A stretch of DNA of 64,000 nucleotides from JBGSYN01 sp041750975 (GCA_041750975.1 JBGSYN010000098.1:1-64000); one strand, 5' to 3'. Shown: positions 8,886 to 17,365, numbered from the stretch's first letter. Made by a program: numbers and translations. The notes: generated from the sequence alone by a model not told the origin.

Positions 8886-9917
8886 TCACCGCGGCTTGAC
8901 GACGTCGCCCACGAAAATCCTGTTCCAGTCTTTCTTCATACTGATCACCGTCCAGCCGCTTTGCTCGGCGGTATCCATCAGCGCCTGGCTGAAGGTGCCC
9001 ACCTTGGTGTCCGGCAGTCCGTCCGCCGGGCCATAGGCCACCTCGCGCTCGGCGTCGTCATGCAGCACCAGAAAGCCCAGCCGCGCACCATCTCCGGCGG
9101 TGGTCCATTGCAGCATCTCCTTGTCGCCTTCGGTATTGCCAAAGGCGATCTGCGGGCGCTTGCCGATGAACAGGTTGATGCCGATGGCCTTGCCGTCATT
9201 ATTGTCGTTGAAGAATAGTTTTGGTTCGCGCATCAAAACCGGCTTGCCGTCAACCATCTCGTATTTGGTAGCGATGATTGATCCGATCACCTGCTGGGTG
9301 GGGACGCCATAGACGTCCGGCGCATAGGCCCGGACGAATTCCTGTCCGCCGCCGGTGACGATCCAGGTCTTAAACCCGTTGACGCGCAAAAGCTCCATGA
9401 CCTCGATCATCGGCTGATAGATGAGTTCGGTCACCGGCACGCCGAAGATCGGGTTCTTCGAAATAGGGACCCAGGCGTCGACGATCGCCTCGAAATCGGC
9501 GGTGCTCATGCCCGCATGGGTGACCGCGACAATGTCCATCCAGTCCTTCTCGGTGAACTTCGCCATCGCCGCGTGATCGCCCGTCAGCACCGCCTTGAAC
9601 GGTTCCGTGTCCTTCCACTCGGGATGCTCGGGTGCCAGCTTCGCCACCCGGTTCAAAGCAAAAAGCCCCTGTCCATAGAGCGGCTGCTCGACCCAAATCG
9701 TGCCGTCCTGGTCGAACGTCGCGATCCGCTCGCCGGGGGCGACGAAGTTCGGGCCGCCATCGGCGGTGGTCTGCGCGACGAAATCGAGGATTAAGGTCTT
9801 CGCCGCCCCATCGTTCCAGGAGGGTAAAGGATCGCTTGTCTGCGCCGGCGCCAGCGTCGTCCAAAAGCCGAGGATGGCAATGACAAGGGCAATGGTGCCA
9901 CTTCGTGCGATGCTCAT
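8886..9917 (-). CDS. Exported HAD-family hydrolase
   Basis: This is a 343-residue haloacid-dehalogenase-superfamily protein, related to phosphoserine-phosphatase-like enzymes. Motif I is FDQDGT (nucleophile D69, acid D71), motif II is VTGGG in a WIVTGGGQEF segment, and motif IV is FGNTEGDKEML with the metal-binding acidic residue. A Sec signal peptide (cleavage near PAQTSD) places it in the periplasm. AGAGGAAC before the ATG is a good ribosome-binding site. It sits between the two sulfatase genes, so it may remove phosphate from a substrate that also carries sulfate. That is inference from location only. A second, truncated copy of its C-terminus lies at 6177-6263. Confidence 0.85.
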   Translation of the reverse strand: MSIARSGTIALVIAILGFWTTLAPAQTSDPLPSWNDGAAKTLILDFVAQTTADGGPNFVAPGERIATFDQDGTIWVEQPLYGQGLFALNRVAKLAPEHPEWKDTEPFKAVLTGDHAAMAKFTEKDWMDIVAVTHAGMSTADFEAIVDAWVPISKNPIFGVPVTELIYQPMIEVMELLRVNGFKTWIVTGGGQEFVRAYAPDVYGVPTQQVIGSIIATKYEMVDGKPVLMREPKLFFNDNNDGKAIGINLFIGKRPQIAFGNTEGDKEMLQWTTAGDGARLGFLVLHDDAEREVAYGPADGLPDTKVGTFSQALMDTAEQSGWTVISMKKDWNRIFVGDVVKPR

Positions 9918-9964
9918 GAGTTCCTCTCCATTGACCAGCGGTACTTCAGACCAGGAATGAAGAA

Positions 9965-9991
9965 GCGGGCGCCCGACCAGGGGGCGCCCGC
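9965..9991 (-). terminator. Hairpin terminator after second sulfatase
   Basis: Ten-base perfect GC-rich arms (9965-9974 and 9982-9991) enclose a 7-base loop. On the minus strand the hairpin comes 19 bases after the sulfatase stop and is followed by a T-rich stretch (TTCTTCATTCC). It probably ends or attenuates transcription of the sulfatase, so the HAD gene may have its own promoter in the remaining ~45 bases or depend on read-through. Confidence 0.6.
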
Positions 9992-10009
9992 GTTGCTAGC
10001 CCGTTAGGC

Positions 10010-11755
10010 CTATTGGCCGGCGTGGCTGCTCGTGTTCATGTTCTTCACCTGCTGGATGACCTGCTCCAGATTGTAGCTGGCCGGGTCCTGCATCGGCGGG
10101 AAGTCGTGATAGGTCTCAAGCTCCTTCAGCCACAGCTGCTGGCCGATCGGCAGCATGTTCCAGTCATAGACGTAGGCGGTGATCGGTCCGGCAAGCGCGC
10201 CGCCCATTCCGAAGAGCGTCTTCTGCTGTGACCCGATGGACGTCTCGAAGGGATCGCGCTTGATGTTCACGATCTGGGTCCAGTGGTAGGGCTGAACGCC
10301 CGCCGTGAAGCCGTCCGGCGAATCGGACACCATCGCGAAGTACATCTTCCAGTTGTTGTAGCGAACCGCCGACGGGTCCTTGCCGGAGTAGTACATGAAC
10401 GTGTCACGGGCGGCCGTGTCGGACTCGCCCAGCAGGTAGTCGCGCTGGTTGACCCCGTCGAGCGTGGTCTTGACGATCCCGGGATATTCGCCCTTCTCGA
10501 TCTGGTCCTTGAGGTCGTTGTTCTTGGGGCCACCGGCAAGGTCGACCAGTGTCGGCATCCAGTCGAGCGACGCGAAGATGTCGTTCAGCACGGTGCCGGC
10601 TTCGATGTGGCCGGGCCAGCGCACGACCGCGGGCGCGCGCATGCCGCCTTCCCAGGTGGTCAGCTTGCCACCTTTGAACGGGGTGGTGCCGCCGTCGGGG
10701 AAGGTGATGGTCTCCGCACCGTTGTCGGTGGTGAAGACGACGATGGTGTCGTCAAGCTCACCCATGTCCTCGAGCTTCTTCAACACGTAGCCGATGTTGT
10801 CGTCCATCTGCTTCATGCCGACTTCGTTCACGCCCCAGTCCTTGCCGCCCTTGGTGCCGAGCATGTTGGCGTACTCGTCCGAAAGCACGGTGGTGATGTG
10901 CATGCGTGCGGGATTGTACCAGACGAAGAACGGCTTGTTGGTCGTCTCCGGGTCGTTGCGGTCGAGGAAGTCGATGACCTGGGCCGAGATCTCCTCGTCC
11001 ACGGTCTTGGAACGCTCCAGCGTCAGCGGACCCTCGTCGGTGCAGGTCTGGTTGGCCGAGGTGCCGTCGCTCGACGTGCAATGGATCACCGGGCGCGGCG
11101 GGGTCAGGCAGATGGTCGTTGCCGGGTCCACCGCCCCTGGCACTTCCGCAAGGCCGGGGATCGACGTATTCTTGCAAGGCGGTGCCACGGCCTGGTCCGT
11201 CGGCGAGGAATTGATGTCAGGGAAGCTCACCCCCTGCATCGCGTCGAGGTGGTAGAGATAGCCCCAGAACTCCTCGAAGCCGTGCGCCGTCGGCAGGGCG
11301 TCGGTATGGTCGCCGAGGTGGTTCTTGCCGAACTCGCCGGTCGAATAGCCGAGATCGCGCAGGAACTTGGCGAGCGCCGGCGTGCCGGGCTGCAGGTAGC
11401 TGGGGCTACCGGGCAATTGCGGCATGATCATGCCGGTCCTGAGCGGCTGCATGCCGGTGAAGAAGGCATTGCGCCCGGCGGTGCAGCTCTGCTCGGCGTA
11501 GTAGTCGGTGAACATCGCGCCTTCGTTGCCGATGCGGTCGATGTTGGGCGTCTCGCCGACCATCAGGCCGCGGTGATAGATCGAAGGCTGCATCCAGCCG
11601 ATGTCATCGCCCATGATGAAGAGAATGTTGGGCTTCTTCTCTTCCGTTTGTGCCTGGGCCGCCGTTGGCCCCCAAAGCGCCGTGCCCAGAGCCACGAGCC
11701 CCATCGCCGTCGCCCCAAGCGCTGTCCGCATGGTCTTGCCTATCGTCGTCGTCAT
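10010..11755 (-). CDS. Exported arylsulfatase (second copy)
   Basis: This 581-residue type I sulfatase is a paralogue of the one at 7205-8830. It has a signal peptide (cleavage near AAQAQT), metal-binding D50-D51 in FIMGDDIGW, the modification motif CTAGR with Cys91, and FTTDNGAE later on. Relative to the first copy it has an insert around residues 175-225 with additional cysteines (in PPCKNTS, TTICLT and IHCTSSDG), which suggests extra disulfides in the exported enzyme. GGGAG 6 bases before the ATG supports the start. It is downstream of a small gene by 40 bases. The divergence between the copies suggests different sulfated substrates. Confidence 0.92.
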   Translation of the reverse strand: MTTTIGKTMRTALGATAMGLVALGTALWGPTAAQAQTEEKKPNILFIMGDDIGWMQPSIYHRGLMVGETPNIDRIGNEGAMFTDYYAEQSCTAGRNAFFTGMQPLRTGMIMPQLPGSPSYLQPGTPALAKFLRDLGYSTGEFGKNHLGDHTDALPTAHGFEEFWGYLYHLDAMQGVSFPDINSSPTDQAVAPPCKNTSIPGLAEVPGAVDPATTICLTPPRPVIHCTSSDGTSANQTCTDEGPLTLERSKTVDEEISAQVIDFLDRNDPETTNKPFFVWYNPARMHITTVLSDEYANMLGTKGGKDWGVNEVGMKQMDDNIGYVLKKLEDMGELDDTIVVFTTDNGAETITFPDGGTTPFKGGKLTTWEGGMRAPAVVRWPGHIEAGTVLNDIFASLDWMPTLVDLAGGPKNNDLKDQIEKGEYPGIVKTTLDGVNQRDYLLGESDTAARDTFMYYSGKDPSAVRYNNWKMYFAMVSDSPDGFTAGVQPYHWTQIVNIKRDPFETSIGSQQKTLFGMGGALAGPITAYVYDWNMLPIGQQLWLKELETYHDFPPMQDPASYNLEQVIQQVKNMNTSSHAGQ

Positions 11756-11795
11756 CTGTCGCTCCCATCAAGTTTCGCTATCGTCATGATCAACC

Positions 11796-12026
11796 TCACC
11801 GTCCAAGCATTCTCACCGCGTCATCGAGCATCTCGGCGAGAATGCCTTGATACTCGACGAGCCTTTCAAGGTTGGACGGAGACACCCTTTCCAGCCGGTC
11901 CAGCACGTCGGTCGCCGCATCGAAATCGTCACAAAACTCTCGGAAATCCGCGTCACGCCAGTACCGTCGGCGGATCTCATGCGCTTGTTCAGGCAGCCGA
12001 GCCGCCAATGCCTCAGCGGGGTTCAC
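11796..12026 (-). CDS. Small hypothetical protein ahead of sulfatase
   Basis: This 76-residue, charged, mostly helical protein starts at GTG 12026. It has an EIRRRYWRDADFREF segment, then a heptad-like region ending in LGR. There is no signal peptide and no Cys. The family is not recognised. It is kept because the composition is protein-like, the gene is 40 bases upstream of the sulfatase on the same strand, and it faces the divergent regulator gene. It may be the first gene of the sulfatase operon. The ribosome-binding site is weak (GAAAG about 10 bases upstream). Confidence 0.55.
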   Translation of the reverse strand: MNPAEALAARLPEQAHEIRRRYWRDADFREFCDDFDAATDVLDRLERVSPSNLERLVEYQGILAEMLDDAVRMLGR

Positions 12027-12093
12027 CTTCCCATATCTTTCAACCTTTCGTGCGGAAGTGACCTAAGCTGAGTGTAAGGAAGCGAAGAAGTAC

Positions 12094-12103
12094 GTACATG
12101 TAC
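12094..12103. promoter_or_regulatory. Palindrome in divergent control region
   Basis: GTACATGTAC is a perfect 10-base palindrome in the ~200-base region between the start of the minus-strand sulfatase operon (12026) and the plus-strand regulator (12233). It is a candidate operator for the divergent pair. No matching second copy was found nearby, so this is only suggestive. Confidence 0.3.
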
Positions 12104-12232
12104 CGGCCGACGTGCGGCTCACGCTTCAGAGCCGATGCGTGGCGATGGCCATGTCGCGGTACTTGTGTCACAACGCTGCAAATATTGTCGTGCCATTGCC
12201 TTGACTTCAGCAGGTCCCGACGTGGGGCAGAC

Positions 12233-14038
12233 ATGGTCAGAATGCAGGGCGGCAGTCCGCGGTGTTTGAGGATGAAGCAAGATAGACCATTGCTGAGGAA
12301 CGAGGCGCCAGCCGTGACGCCCGAACTGGCCGCTGCGGCCCGGAGCGCTCTCGCTCGAATTCTGGCGAGCCCCGGTTTCACCAACAGCGATCGCCGGCGG
12401 GGATTGCTTCGCTACATCGTTGACAGGACGCTGGACGGTCGCGCCGACCTGCTAGGAGCTCATGCGATCGCCATCGGTATCCTTGGCCGCGACGTGGATT
12501 TCGATCCGCAGACCGATCCGATCGTCCGTCTCGAAATCAGCCGCCTGCGGCGCGATCTCGATCAGTATTATGGCACAGGCGGATACGACGACCCGATACG
12601 GATCAGTATCCCCAAAGGCCAATATCGACCCGTTTTCGAGATGAAAGACGAAAATGGGGAGGCGAGTGCGACAACTCCCGCGGCGGACCAAGAGCCGCCC
12701 CGTCAATCACGCTGGGGGCGGCGCCGGCTCGCACTGATTGCGGCACCGGCGATCGGGCTCGTCATCGCTATGGGTATCTGGCTGCTTGACCCGTTTGGCG
12801 AGGCTATGAGCGGCCCCTCGCATCAGGTGCGAGGGCCCGCGGTCATCGTTCTCCCCTTTGAGGCTGGAGGTGCCGGCGACGAAGACCAGTTGCTTGCGTC
12901 CGGCCTAACCCAGGAACTCATCAACGATCTCATGCGGTTCCCCGATCTCCGGCTGTTCTCTGTTTCCGCCAGTTTTCAACAGAGGGCGGATGCCGACCCC
13001 CTCGAGCTCAGAAACCAACATGATATCGCCTATGTCGTGAAAGGACGCATTCGCTCGAACGGTACCGATCTCAGGGTCAGTGCCCAACTCCTGGACGCTG
13101 CGACGGAGCAGGTGATCTGGAGTGAGGCCTATGACAAACCTTTGACACCCGACAATCTGCTGATGCTCGAGCGTGAGTTGGCGGACAGCATCGCAACGAC
13201 ACTGGCGCAGCCCTATGGCATCGTCACGGATGACCTCGCTAAACGCCTCGGTTCCGCGTCGATGTTGAGCATGGCTAGCTATAGCTGCGTCCTGCGTACT
13301 TACGCCTACCGCCGCAGCTTCCAGGATGAACTCTATCCAAAGGTTCGTTCTTGCCTCGAAACGACGGTCGAGCGGGAGCCCGGCTACGCCGAGGCCTGGG
13401 CCATGCTAGGCTGGCTCAAACTCGACGCTGCTCGATTCGGGATCGTTGCTGATGGGGATCGTGAGCGCACCCTGGCGGCGGCAAAAGATTCGGCTACCAA
13501 GGCCGTCACCATCGATCCGAATAATGCGATGGGACTGCAGGCGCTGGCGGCGATCAACCACTATATGGGGCATTATGAGGAGAGTGAGCGTTTGCAGCGC
13601 CAGGCGCTCCAGCTCAATCCGAACAACCCCGATCTGATGGCCCAGCTTGGCTGGCGCTTGGCGGTGCGCGGCAATTTCAGGGAAGGCATTCCTTATCTCG
13701 AACAGGCGATCGCCAGAACGGTCAATGCCCCGGGCTGGTATTACCATCTAATCGCCGTCAATGACTGCATGAACGGCGATTACGAGGCGATGCTTGCCGC
13801 AGCGGAGCGGTCGTCGGTGGACGGTTCAGGCCTGAGCCAGTCCCTTCTCGCCATTGCTCATGGCGCACTCGGCCATGACGAGGCAGCCAGACAGGCGCTG
13901 GCCCGTATGGCGGAACTAGCGCCCGAGTTGGCGCGCGATCCTGCCGCCGTATACCGCAATCACCATGCTACCGAGGCCATCATCAACACCCTGGTCGCAG
14001 GGCTGCGCCACGCCGGCTGGAACGAGCCTACCGGCTAG
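12233..14038 (+). CDS. Membrane-anchored TolB/TPR regulator
   Basis: This 601-residue protein has an N-terminal domain (about 25-135) of the kind seen before adenylate-cyclase-like/TPR regulators (LLRYIVDRTLDGR, DPIVRLEISRLRRDL, ISIPKGQYRPVF). It is followed by one transmembrane helix (166-185), a TolB-N-like domain (about 200-320; AVIVLPFEAGG, QELINDLMRF) and a C-terminal run of TPR repeats (about 380-590). Such proteins are usually annotated as putative integral membrane regulators. No cyclase catalytic domain is present. ATG 12233 with GGGGC upstream is chosen. The open frame extends to 12098 without a signal for starting there. Divergent orientation to the sulfatase genes suggests it regulates them. 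Confidence 0.75.
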   Translation: MVRMQGGSPRCLRMKQDRPLLRNEAPAVTPELAAAARSALARILASPGFTNSDRRRGLLRYIVDRTLDGRADLLGAHAIAIGILGRDVDFDPQTDPIVRLEISRLRRDLDQYYGTGGYDDPIRISIPKGQYRPVFEMKDENGEASATTPAADQEPPRQSRWGRRRLALIAAPAIGLVIAMGIWLLDPFGEAMSGPSHQVRGPAVIVLPFEAGGAGDEDQLLASGLTQELINDLMRFPDLRLFSVSASFQQRADADPLELRNQHDIAYVVKGRIRSNGTDLRVSAQLLDAATEQVIWSEAYDKPLTPDNLLMLERELADSIATTLAQPYGIVTDDLAKRLGSASMLSMASYSCVLRTYAYRRSFQDELYPKVRSCLETTVEREPGYAEAWAMLGWLKLDAARFGIVADGDRERTLAAAKDSATKAVTIDPNNAMGLQALAAINHYMGHYEESERLQRQALQLNPNNPDLMAQLGWRLAVRGNFREGIPYLEQAIARTVNAPGWYYHLIAVNDCMNGDYEAMLAAAERSSVDGSGLSQSLLAIAHGALGHDEAARQALARMAELAPELARDPAAVYRNHHATEAIINTLVAGLRHAGWNEPTG

Positions 14039-14052
14039 GCATGCGAATTGCC

Positions 14053-14304
14053 TCAAAACCGGTCGGTGACTTCCCAGACGACGTCGTCCAGTTCGTCGTC
14101 GAAAGCGTCGCGGGTGCTCGCGGCAAACTCTTCGAGCTCGTCGAGCCGCCCCCTCGGCAGGGCCAGGGGCGGCTCGGGACGATGCTTGCGCCGGGTCCCG
14201 TTTACCGCCGACCGCGGTTGCGGCGCCGGGGTCTTGCCTGGTCGATTGGCCTTGGGGGCATCCGGCAGAGCGTCCAAGGCCCGCCGATCATCGGTGAAAT
14301 TCAT
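14053..14304 (-). CDS. Small hypothetical protein
   Basis: This 83-residue frame has a basic, Pro-rich N-terminal half (APQPRSAVNGTRRKHRP) and an acidic C-terminal half (DAFDDELDDVVWEVTDRF). AAGGGA lies about 8 bases upstream of the ATG, which supports translation. It has no signal peptide, membrane span or recognised domain. It is convergent with the regulator gene (14 bases between stops) and is followed upstream by an AT-rich spacer. A plus-strand frame overlaps it but has no start signal. Confidence 0.45.
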   Translation of the reverse strand: MNFTDDRRALDALPDAPKANRPGKTPAPQPRSAVNGTRRKHRPEPPLALPRGRLDELEEFAASTRDAFDDELDDVVWEVTDRF

Positions 14305-14484
14305 CTGGCTGTCCCTTCAACGAACGAGGAATTACGATTGATAGGATAATAAGCCTTGAACAAGAGAAATGCAAGGACCTAGATTCCCCTCTACGTTCAT
14401 TGGCAATGCACGGACTGAACTCCGTTACTGGCATCAGTCAGTAAACCATAGTCATAAAGGTGAGTTTCTGCCAAGCACGGAGTA

Positions 14485-14500
14485 TGTGATATATCTCACT
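14485..14500. promoter_or_regulatory. CRP/FNR-like dyad
   Basis: TGTGA, six bases (TATATC), then TCACT matches the half-site spacing of CRP/FNR-family operators (TGTGA-N6-TCACA) with one mismatch in the last base. It lies in the AT-rich spacer, about 180 bases upstream of the small minus-strand gene and not close to any plus-strand gene. Binding is unproven and a chance match is possible in AT-rich DNA. Confidence 0.3.
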
Positions 14501-14620
14501 GACTTTTATTTTTGCAATGGACTAGTGTGTCAATCTCTAACCCGCCAATCCCCATAGGCTAAATCTAGAGACGATAGCCAAATAATATTTTTGAGGCTTA
14601 TTTGAGAAAGGGTCTTCATT

Positions 14621-14639
14621 ATTCCCAAGGATTGGGAAT
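14621..14639. repeat. 8-base perfect inverted repeat
   Basis: ATTCCCAA and TTGGGAAT form perfect arms around GGA. The short spacer makes it look like a protein-binding dyad more than an RNA hairpin. No gene starts directly beside it. Confidence 0.35.
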
Positions 14640-14976
14640 GCGGGCAGAGATTCGTTTCTTATTTTTCACAAGATCCAAGATCGCCGATCGAGAACATGGC
14701 AACGGTCGGGGAGCAATGGCTCGGCGTTGCCGGACGCACCTACCGATATGGCCCGATCGAGACCGGAATGTTGGCAGTCTGTTCCAGCTGAACCCGGAGC
14801 CTATGGCATCGCTTGGCGCCGCTATCGATGGCGCCGCCAAAAACCTGACGAAGGGTCGACGAACCCGCCAAGCCGAACCGACAGAAGGCTGGGGCTTGCA
14901 GTGACGTCGGCAGGCGTCGGCGCAAAGGTAGGACTGTGCACCTTGGGCGTCCTGAGCGTGTTCTTCGCGATCGGCG

Positions 14977-15003
14977 CTGCTGAGGATCGTCTTGCCTCAG
15001 CAG
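14977..15003. repeat. Hairpin with 9-base stem
   Basis: CTGCTGAGG (14977-14985) and CCTCAGCAG (14995-15003) are perfect arms around a 9-base loop. There is no T-run on either side, so it is not a classic terminator. It lies 160 bases downstream of the aquaporin gene. Confidence 0.4.
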
Positions 15004-15160
15004 GCCCAGGATCGCCATGGCCGACCGCCGTCGAAGCCGCCGGTCAGAAATCCGACGCCGGCTTCGACGACCGTACCAGCACCGGTTTAGGCCTGGGCCG
15101 GGGCGGCGGCGGCAAGCAGCGCAACCAGCCCCAGCGTGGCTCCGGCGAGACCAAACCTGA

Positions 15161-15892
15161 TTACGCGGCCGCCTTGTCGGTGCCGGTGATCAAGGCGCTC
15201 GGCTCGTGGCTGAGCCAGCGATAGACAACGCCGCCGATGACGCCGCCGATGATCGGGGCGACCCAGAACATCCAGAGCTGCATCAGTGCCCAGCCGCCGG
15301 CAAAGGGCGCAACGCCGGTGCTGCGGGCGGGATTGACCGAGGTGTTGGTGATCGGAATGCTGATCAGATGGATCAGAACCAGGGCGAGGCCGATCGCCAG
15401 CGGCGCGAAGCCGACGGGCGCCTTGCCATGGGTAGCGCCCATGATGACGAAGAGGAAAACTGCTGTCAGCAGAACCTCGATAAGGAATGCGGATAGGGCG
15501 TTGTATTGGCCCGGTGAATGGCTGCCGTAGCCATTGGCGGCAAAGCCGCTTGCCGCGGCGTCGAAACCCGGTGCGCCGCTGGCGATGACATAAAGTGTGG
15601 CGCCGGCGATCAGGCCGCCCAGCACCTGGGCGATGATGTAGGGGGCGATATCGCTTTGCGGAAAGCGGCCGCCGGCGGCGAGCCCGACAGTCACCGCCGG
15701 ATTGAGGTGGCAGCCCGAGATATGGCCGATCGCATAGGCCATGGTGATCACGGTCAGCCCGAAGGCGAATGAGACGCCGACGAAGCCGATGCCCAGCTCC
15801 GGAAATCCTGCGGCGATGACGGCCGCACCACAGCCACCGAACGTCAGCCAGAACGTCCCAATGGCTTCAGCAACATATTTGCGCATATGCAT
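15161..15892 (-). CDS. aqpZ: Aquaporin Z
   Basis: This 243-residue MIP-family channel allows passive water flow across the inner membrane. Both pore motifs are intact: HLNPAVTVG (NPA at 64-66) and SVNPARSTG (NPA at 187-189), with the selectivity-filter Arg at 190 and a His in the second half, as in water-specific members. Six membrane helices and two half-helices can be traced. Length matches E. coli AqpZ (231) with a small C-terminal extension. The first codons are ATG CAT ATG, so the start could be either ATG. It stands alone. Its upstream 200 bases hold only short dyads. Confidence 0.93.
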   Translation of the reverse strand: MHMRKYVAEAIGTFWLTFGGCGAAVIAAGFPELGIGFVGVSFAFGLTVITMAYAIGHISGCHLNPAVTVGLAAGGRFPQSDIAPYIIAQVLGGLIAGATLYVIASGAPGFDAAASGFAANGYGSHSPGQYNALSAFLIEVLLTAVFLFVIMGATHGKAPVGFAPLAIGLALVLIHLISIPITNTSVNPARSTGVAPFAGGWALMQLWMFWVAPIIGGVIGGVVYRWLSHEPSALITGTDKAAA

Positions 15893-16099
15893 GAGAGGTA
15901 CCCCTACCTGCCTTTTGGCGTTTCAAGACTGCCCTTCAGAGGGCTATTCACGCACCGGGGGCGTCAGAATACCAAGAAAAACGTTGAGCCAAGACCCTTC
16001 GATGCCGTTACACCGATTATGGCAAACACTGTCATTTTCAAAGACCAAAATAGCCGCGACACCACGATTTGTCGCTGACACCGACCGGAGTTCGTGGTG

Positions 16100-16654
16100 T
16101 CATCTTCGGATCGGCATTATTCTCGCACCCTGGAGGGATACGCCCGCCATCAGGCCCTGTTGGCCGAAAGCGTAGGCGACAATCGGCTGCGTCCCGGTGG
16201 CCGTGTCGATGCCGCCGCTCCGCCCCTGACTGCCGAGCGCAAAGCCGATATCGGCGCCGAGCACGAAGCCTTTATTGTCGTCGAGATAATTCAGGGCTTC
16301 ATCCGTCATGTAAAAGAGTGCTTGCGAATAGCTCTGAGCGCCGATTTGCAATCCGAACGAGGCCGCACCGATCGCATAATTGCCGATCGCGACACCGTTC
16401 TCGAACAATGTTCCTTCGCCATATTCACCGCCGACGATGAAGCCGCCCCTGACGATGTTGGGGAAGATCATGACGGCCTTGGCTTTGTCGTAGATGGCAG
16501 CGGCCGCCGGCGATTGCGCGATCAGTTGATCGAGAGCGAGCCTGGAGCGGGCATCGAGTCCTGAGCCGCTCTGGGCCATGCCCTGTGACGCGCCCATCAT
16601 GGCCAACAAGGCGGCGACCAAACCTAAAAGGGCCCTGCGTCCCAGAAATGACAT
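16100..16654 (-). CDS. Exported SYLF-domain (Ysc84-like) protein
   Basis: This 184-residue protein has a Sec signal peptide (RRALLGLVAALLAMMGASQGMAQ) and one SYLF domain (formerly DUF500), recognisable from KAKAVMIFPNIVRGGFIVGG, GASFGLQIGAQ and the C-terminal GVSLQG. The family binds lipids such as phosphoinositides in eukaryotes. In bacteria the role is unknown and the protein is periplasmic. ATG 16654 is chosen because AAGGA lies 8 bases upstream and it starts the signal peptide. The frame remains open 100 bases further upstream. It is divergent from the cupin gene. Confidence 0.85.
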   Translation of the reverse strand: MSFLGRRALLGLVAALLAMMGASQGMAQSGSGLDARSRLALDQLIAQSPAAAAIYDKAKAVMIFPNIVRGGFIVGGEYGEGTLFENGVAIGNYAIGAASFGLQIGAQSYSQALFYMTDEALNYLDDNKGFVLGADIGFALGSQGRSGGIDTATGTQPIVAYAFGQQGLMAGVSLQGARIMPIRR

Positions 16655-16770
16655 CCCGGTTTTCCTTGATTGATGGAGAGATCGGCGTTGTAGTTGCCTA
16701 TTGCCGATGCAGGCAAATACCAAATGCGCGCCACGCGATCGGCACACTATAGCCAAAAAAGGACGACGTC

Positions 16771-17286
16771 ATGGCGGATCAGCAAAGCCATCCTCTGGTG
16801 TTCTTCTTCGACGGCGATGGCAGCATTCCGAACAATCGACTGCCGCTTCTGGTCTATCAACAGGCGGTGCCGGTCGAGGGCGGCGATCCGGCGAGTGGCT
16901 TCGAGCGGCTTTTCGCGAGGCACGCCTGGGCCGATAGCTGGCGGGACGGCATCTACCCGTTTCATCATTTTCACAGCACCGCCCATGAGGTGCTGGGCAT
17001 CGCGCGGGGCCGGGCGACCGTGCTGTTCGGCGGCGAGGCCGGCGAAGCCCTCGAGATCGAGCCGGGCGATGTGGTCGTCATTCCGGCGGGGGTAGGCCAC
17101 AAGAAGCTCGAGGGCAGCGGCGATCTTTTGGTGGTCGGCGCCTATCCGGACGGCCAGGACTGGGATCTGCGCGAGGGCGATCCCGATGAGTGGGACGAGG
17201 TGACGGCCAATGTCGCCGTGGTTCCACTGCCGAGCCAGGACCCGCTACATGGCAGCAAAGGGCCCCTGACCGAGCTTTGGCGATAG
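16771..17286 (+). CDS. Cupin-fold protein (YjlB-like)
   Basis: This 171-residue single-domain cupin has the metal-site segments HHFHSTAHE (about 70-78) and VIPAGVGHKKL (about 106-116), matching the two conserved cupin motifs. The layout, with an extended N-terminal arm and a C-terminal acidic segment, resembles the YjlB group, whose function is unknown. It is a soluble cytosolic protein with no signal peptide. It stands between the divergent SYLF gene and a palindrome-rich spacer. Confidence 0.8.
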   Translation: MADQQSHPLVFFFDGDGSIPNNRLPLLVYQQAVPVEGGDPASGFERLFARHAWADSWRDGIYPFHHFHSTAHEVLGIARGRATVLFGGEAGEALEIEPGDVVVIPAGVGHKKLEGSGDLLVVGAYPDGQDWDLREGDPDEWDEVTANVAVVPLPSQDPLHGSKGPLTELWR

Positions 17287-17365
17287 AAGCTTCCGCGTTT
17301 TTTCCCGCAACAATCAACCTGCCGCAGCTCCATCAATTGTTGTCCGGATAAAACAGATCCGAGAC

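Larger units (their letters stand above)
14305..15160. other. Long gene-free region, partly AT-rich
   Basis: These 856 bases hold no frame that I can support as a gene. The first ~370 bases (14,330-14,700) are clearly more AT-rich than the surroundings and contain two dyads listed separately. The rest is GC-rich with a strong hairpin. Just after the aquaporin stop (minus strand, about 15,089-15,157) there is a signal-peptide-like reading (RFGLAGATLGLVALLAAA...) that runs straight into a stop and has no start codon. It may be a decayed exported gene. The different base composition suggests acquired or degraded DNA. Confidence 0.55.

Noticed and set aside
10283..12061. 592-codon plus-strand frame opposite the second sulfatase
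   Set aside because: Antisense shadow. The sulfatase has all catalytic motifs.
14369..14557. 62-codon plus-strand frame in the AT-rich island
   Set aside because: No ribosome-binding site. AT-rich composition alone explains the open frame.
15089..15160. Signal-peptide-like minus-strand reading after aqpZ
   Set aside because: No start codon and an immediate stop. Mentioned only as a possible decayed gene.
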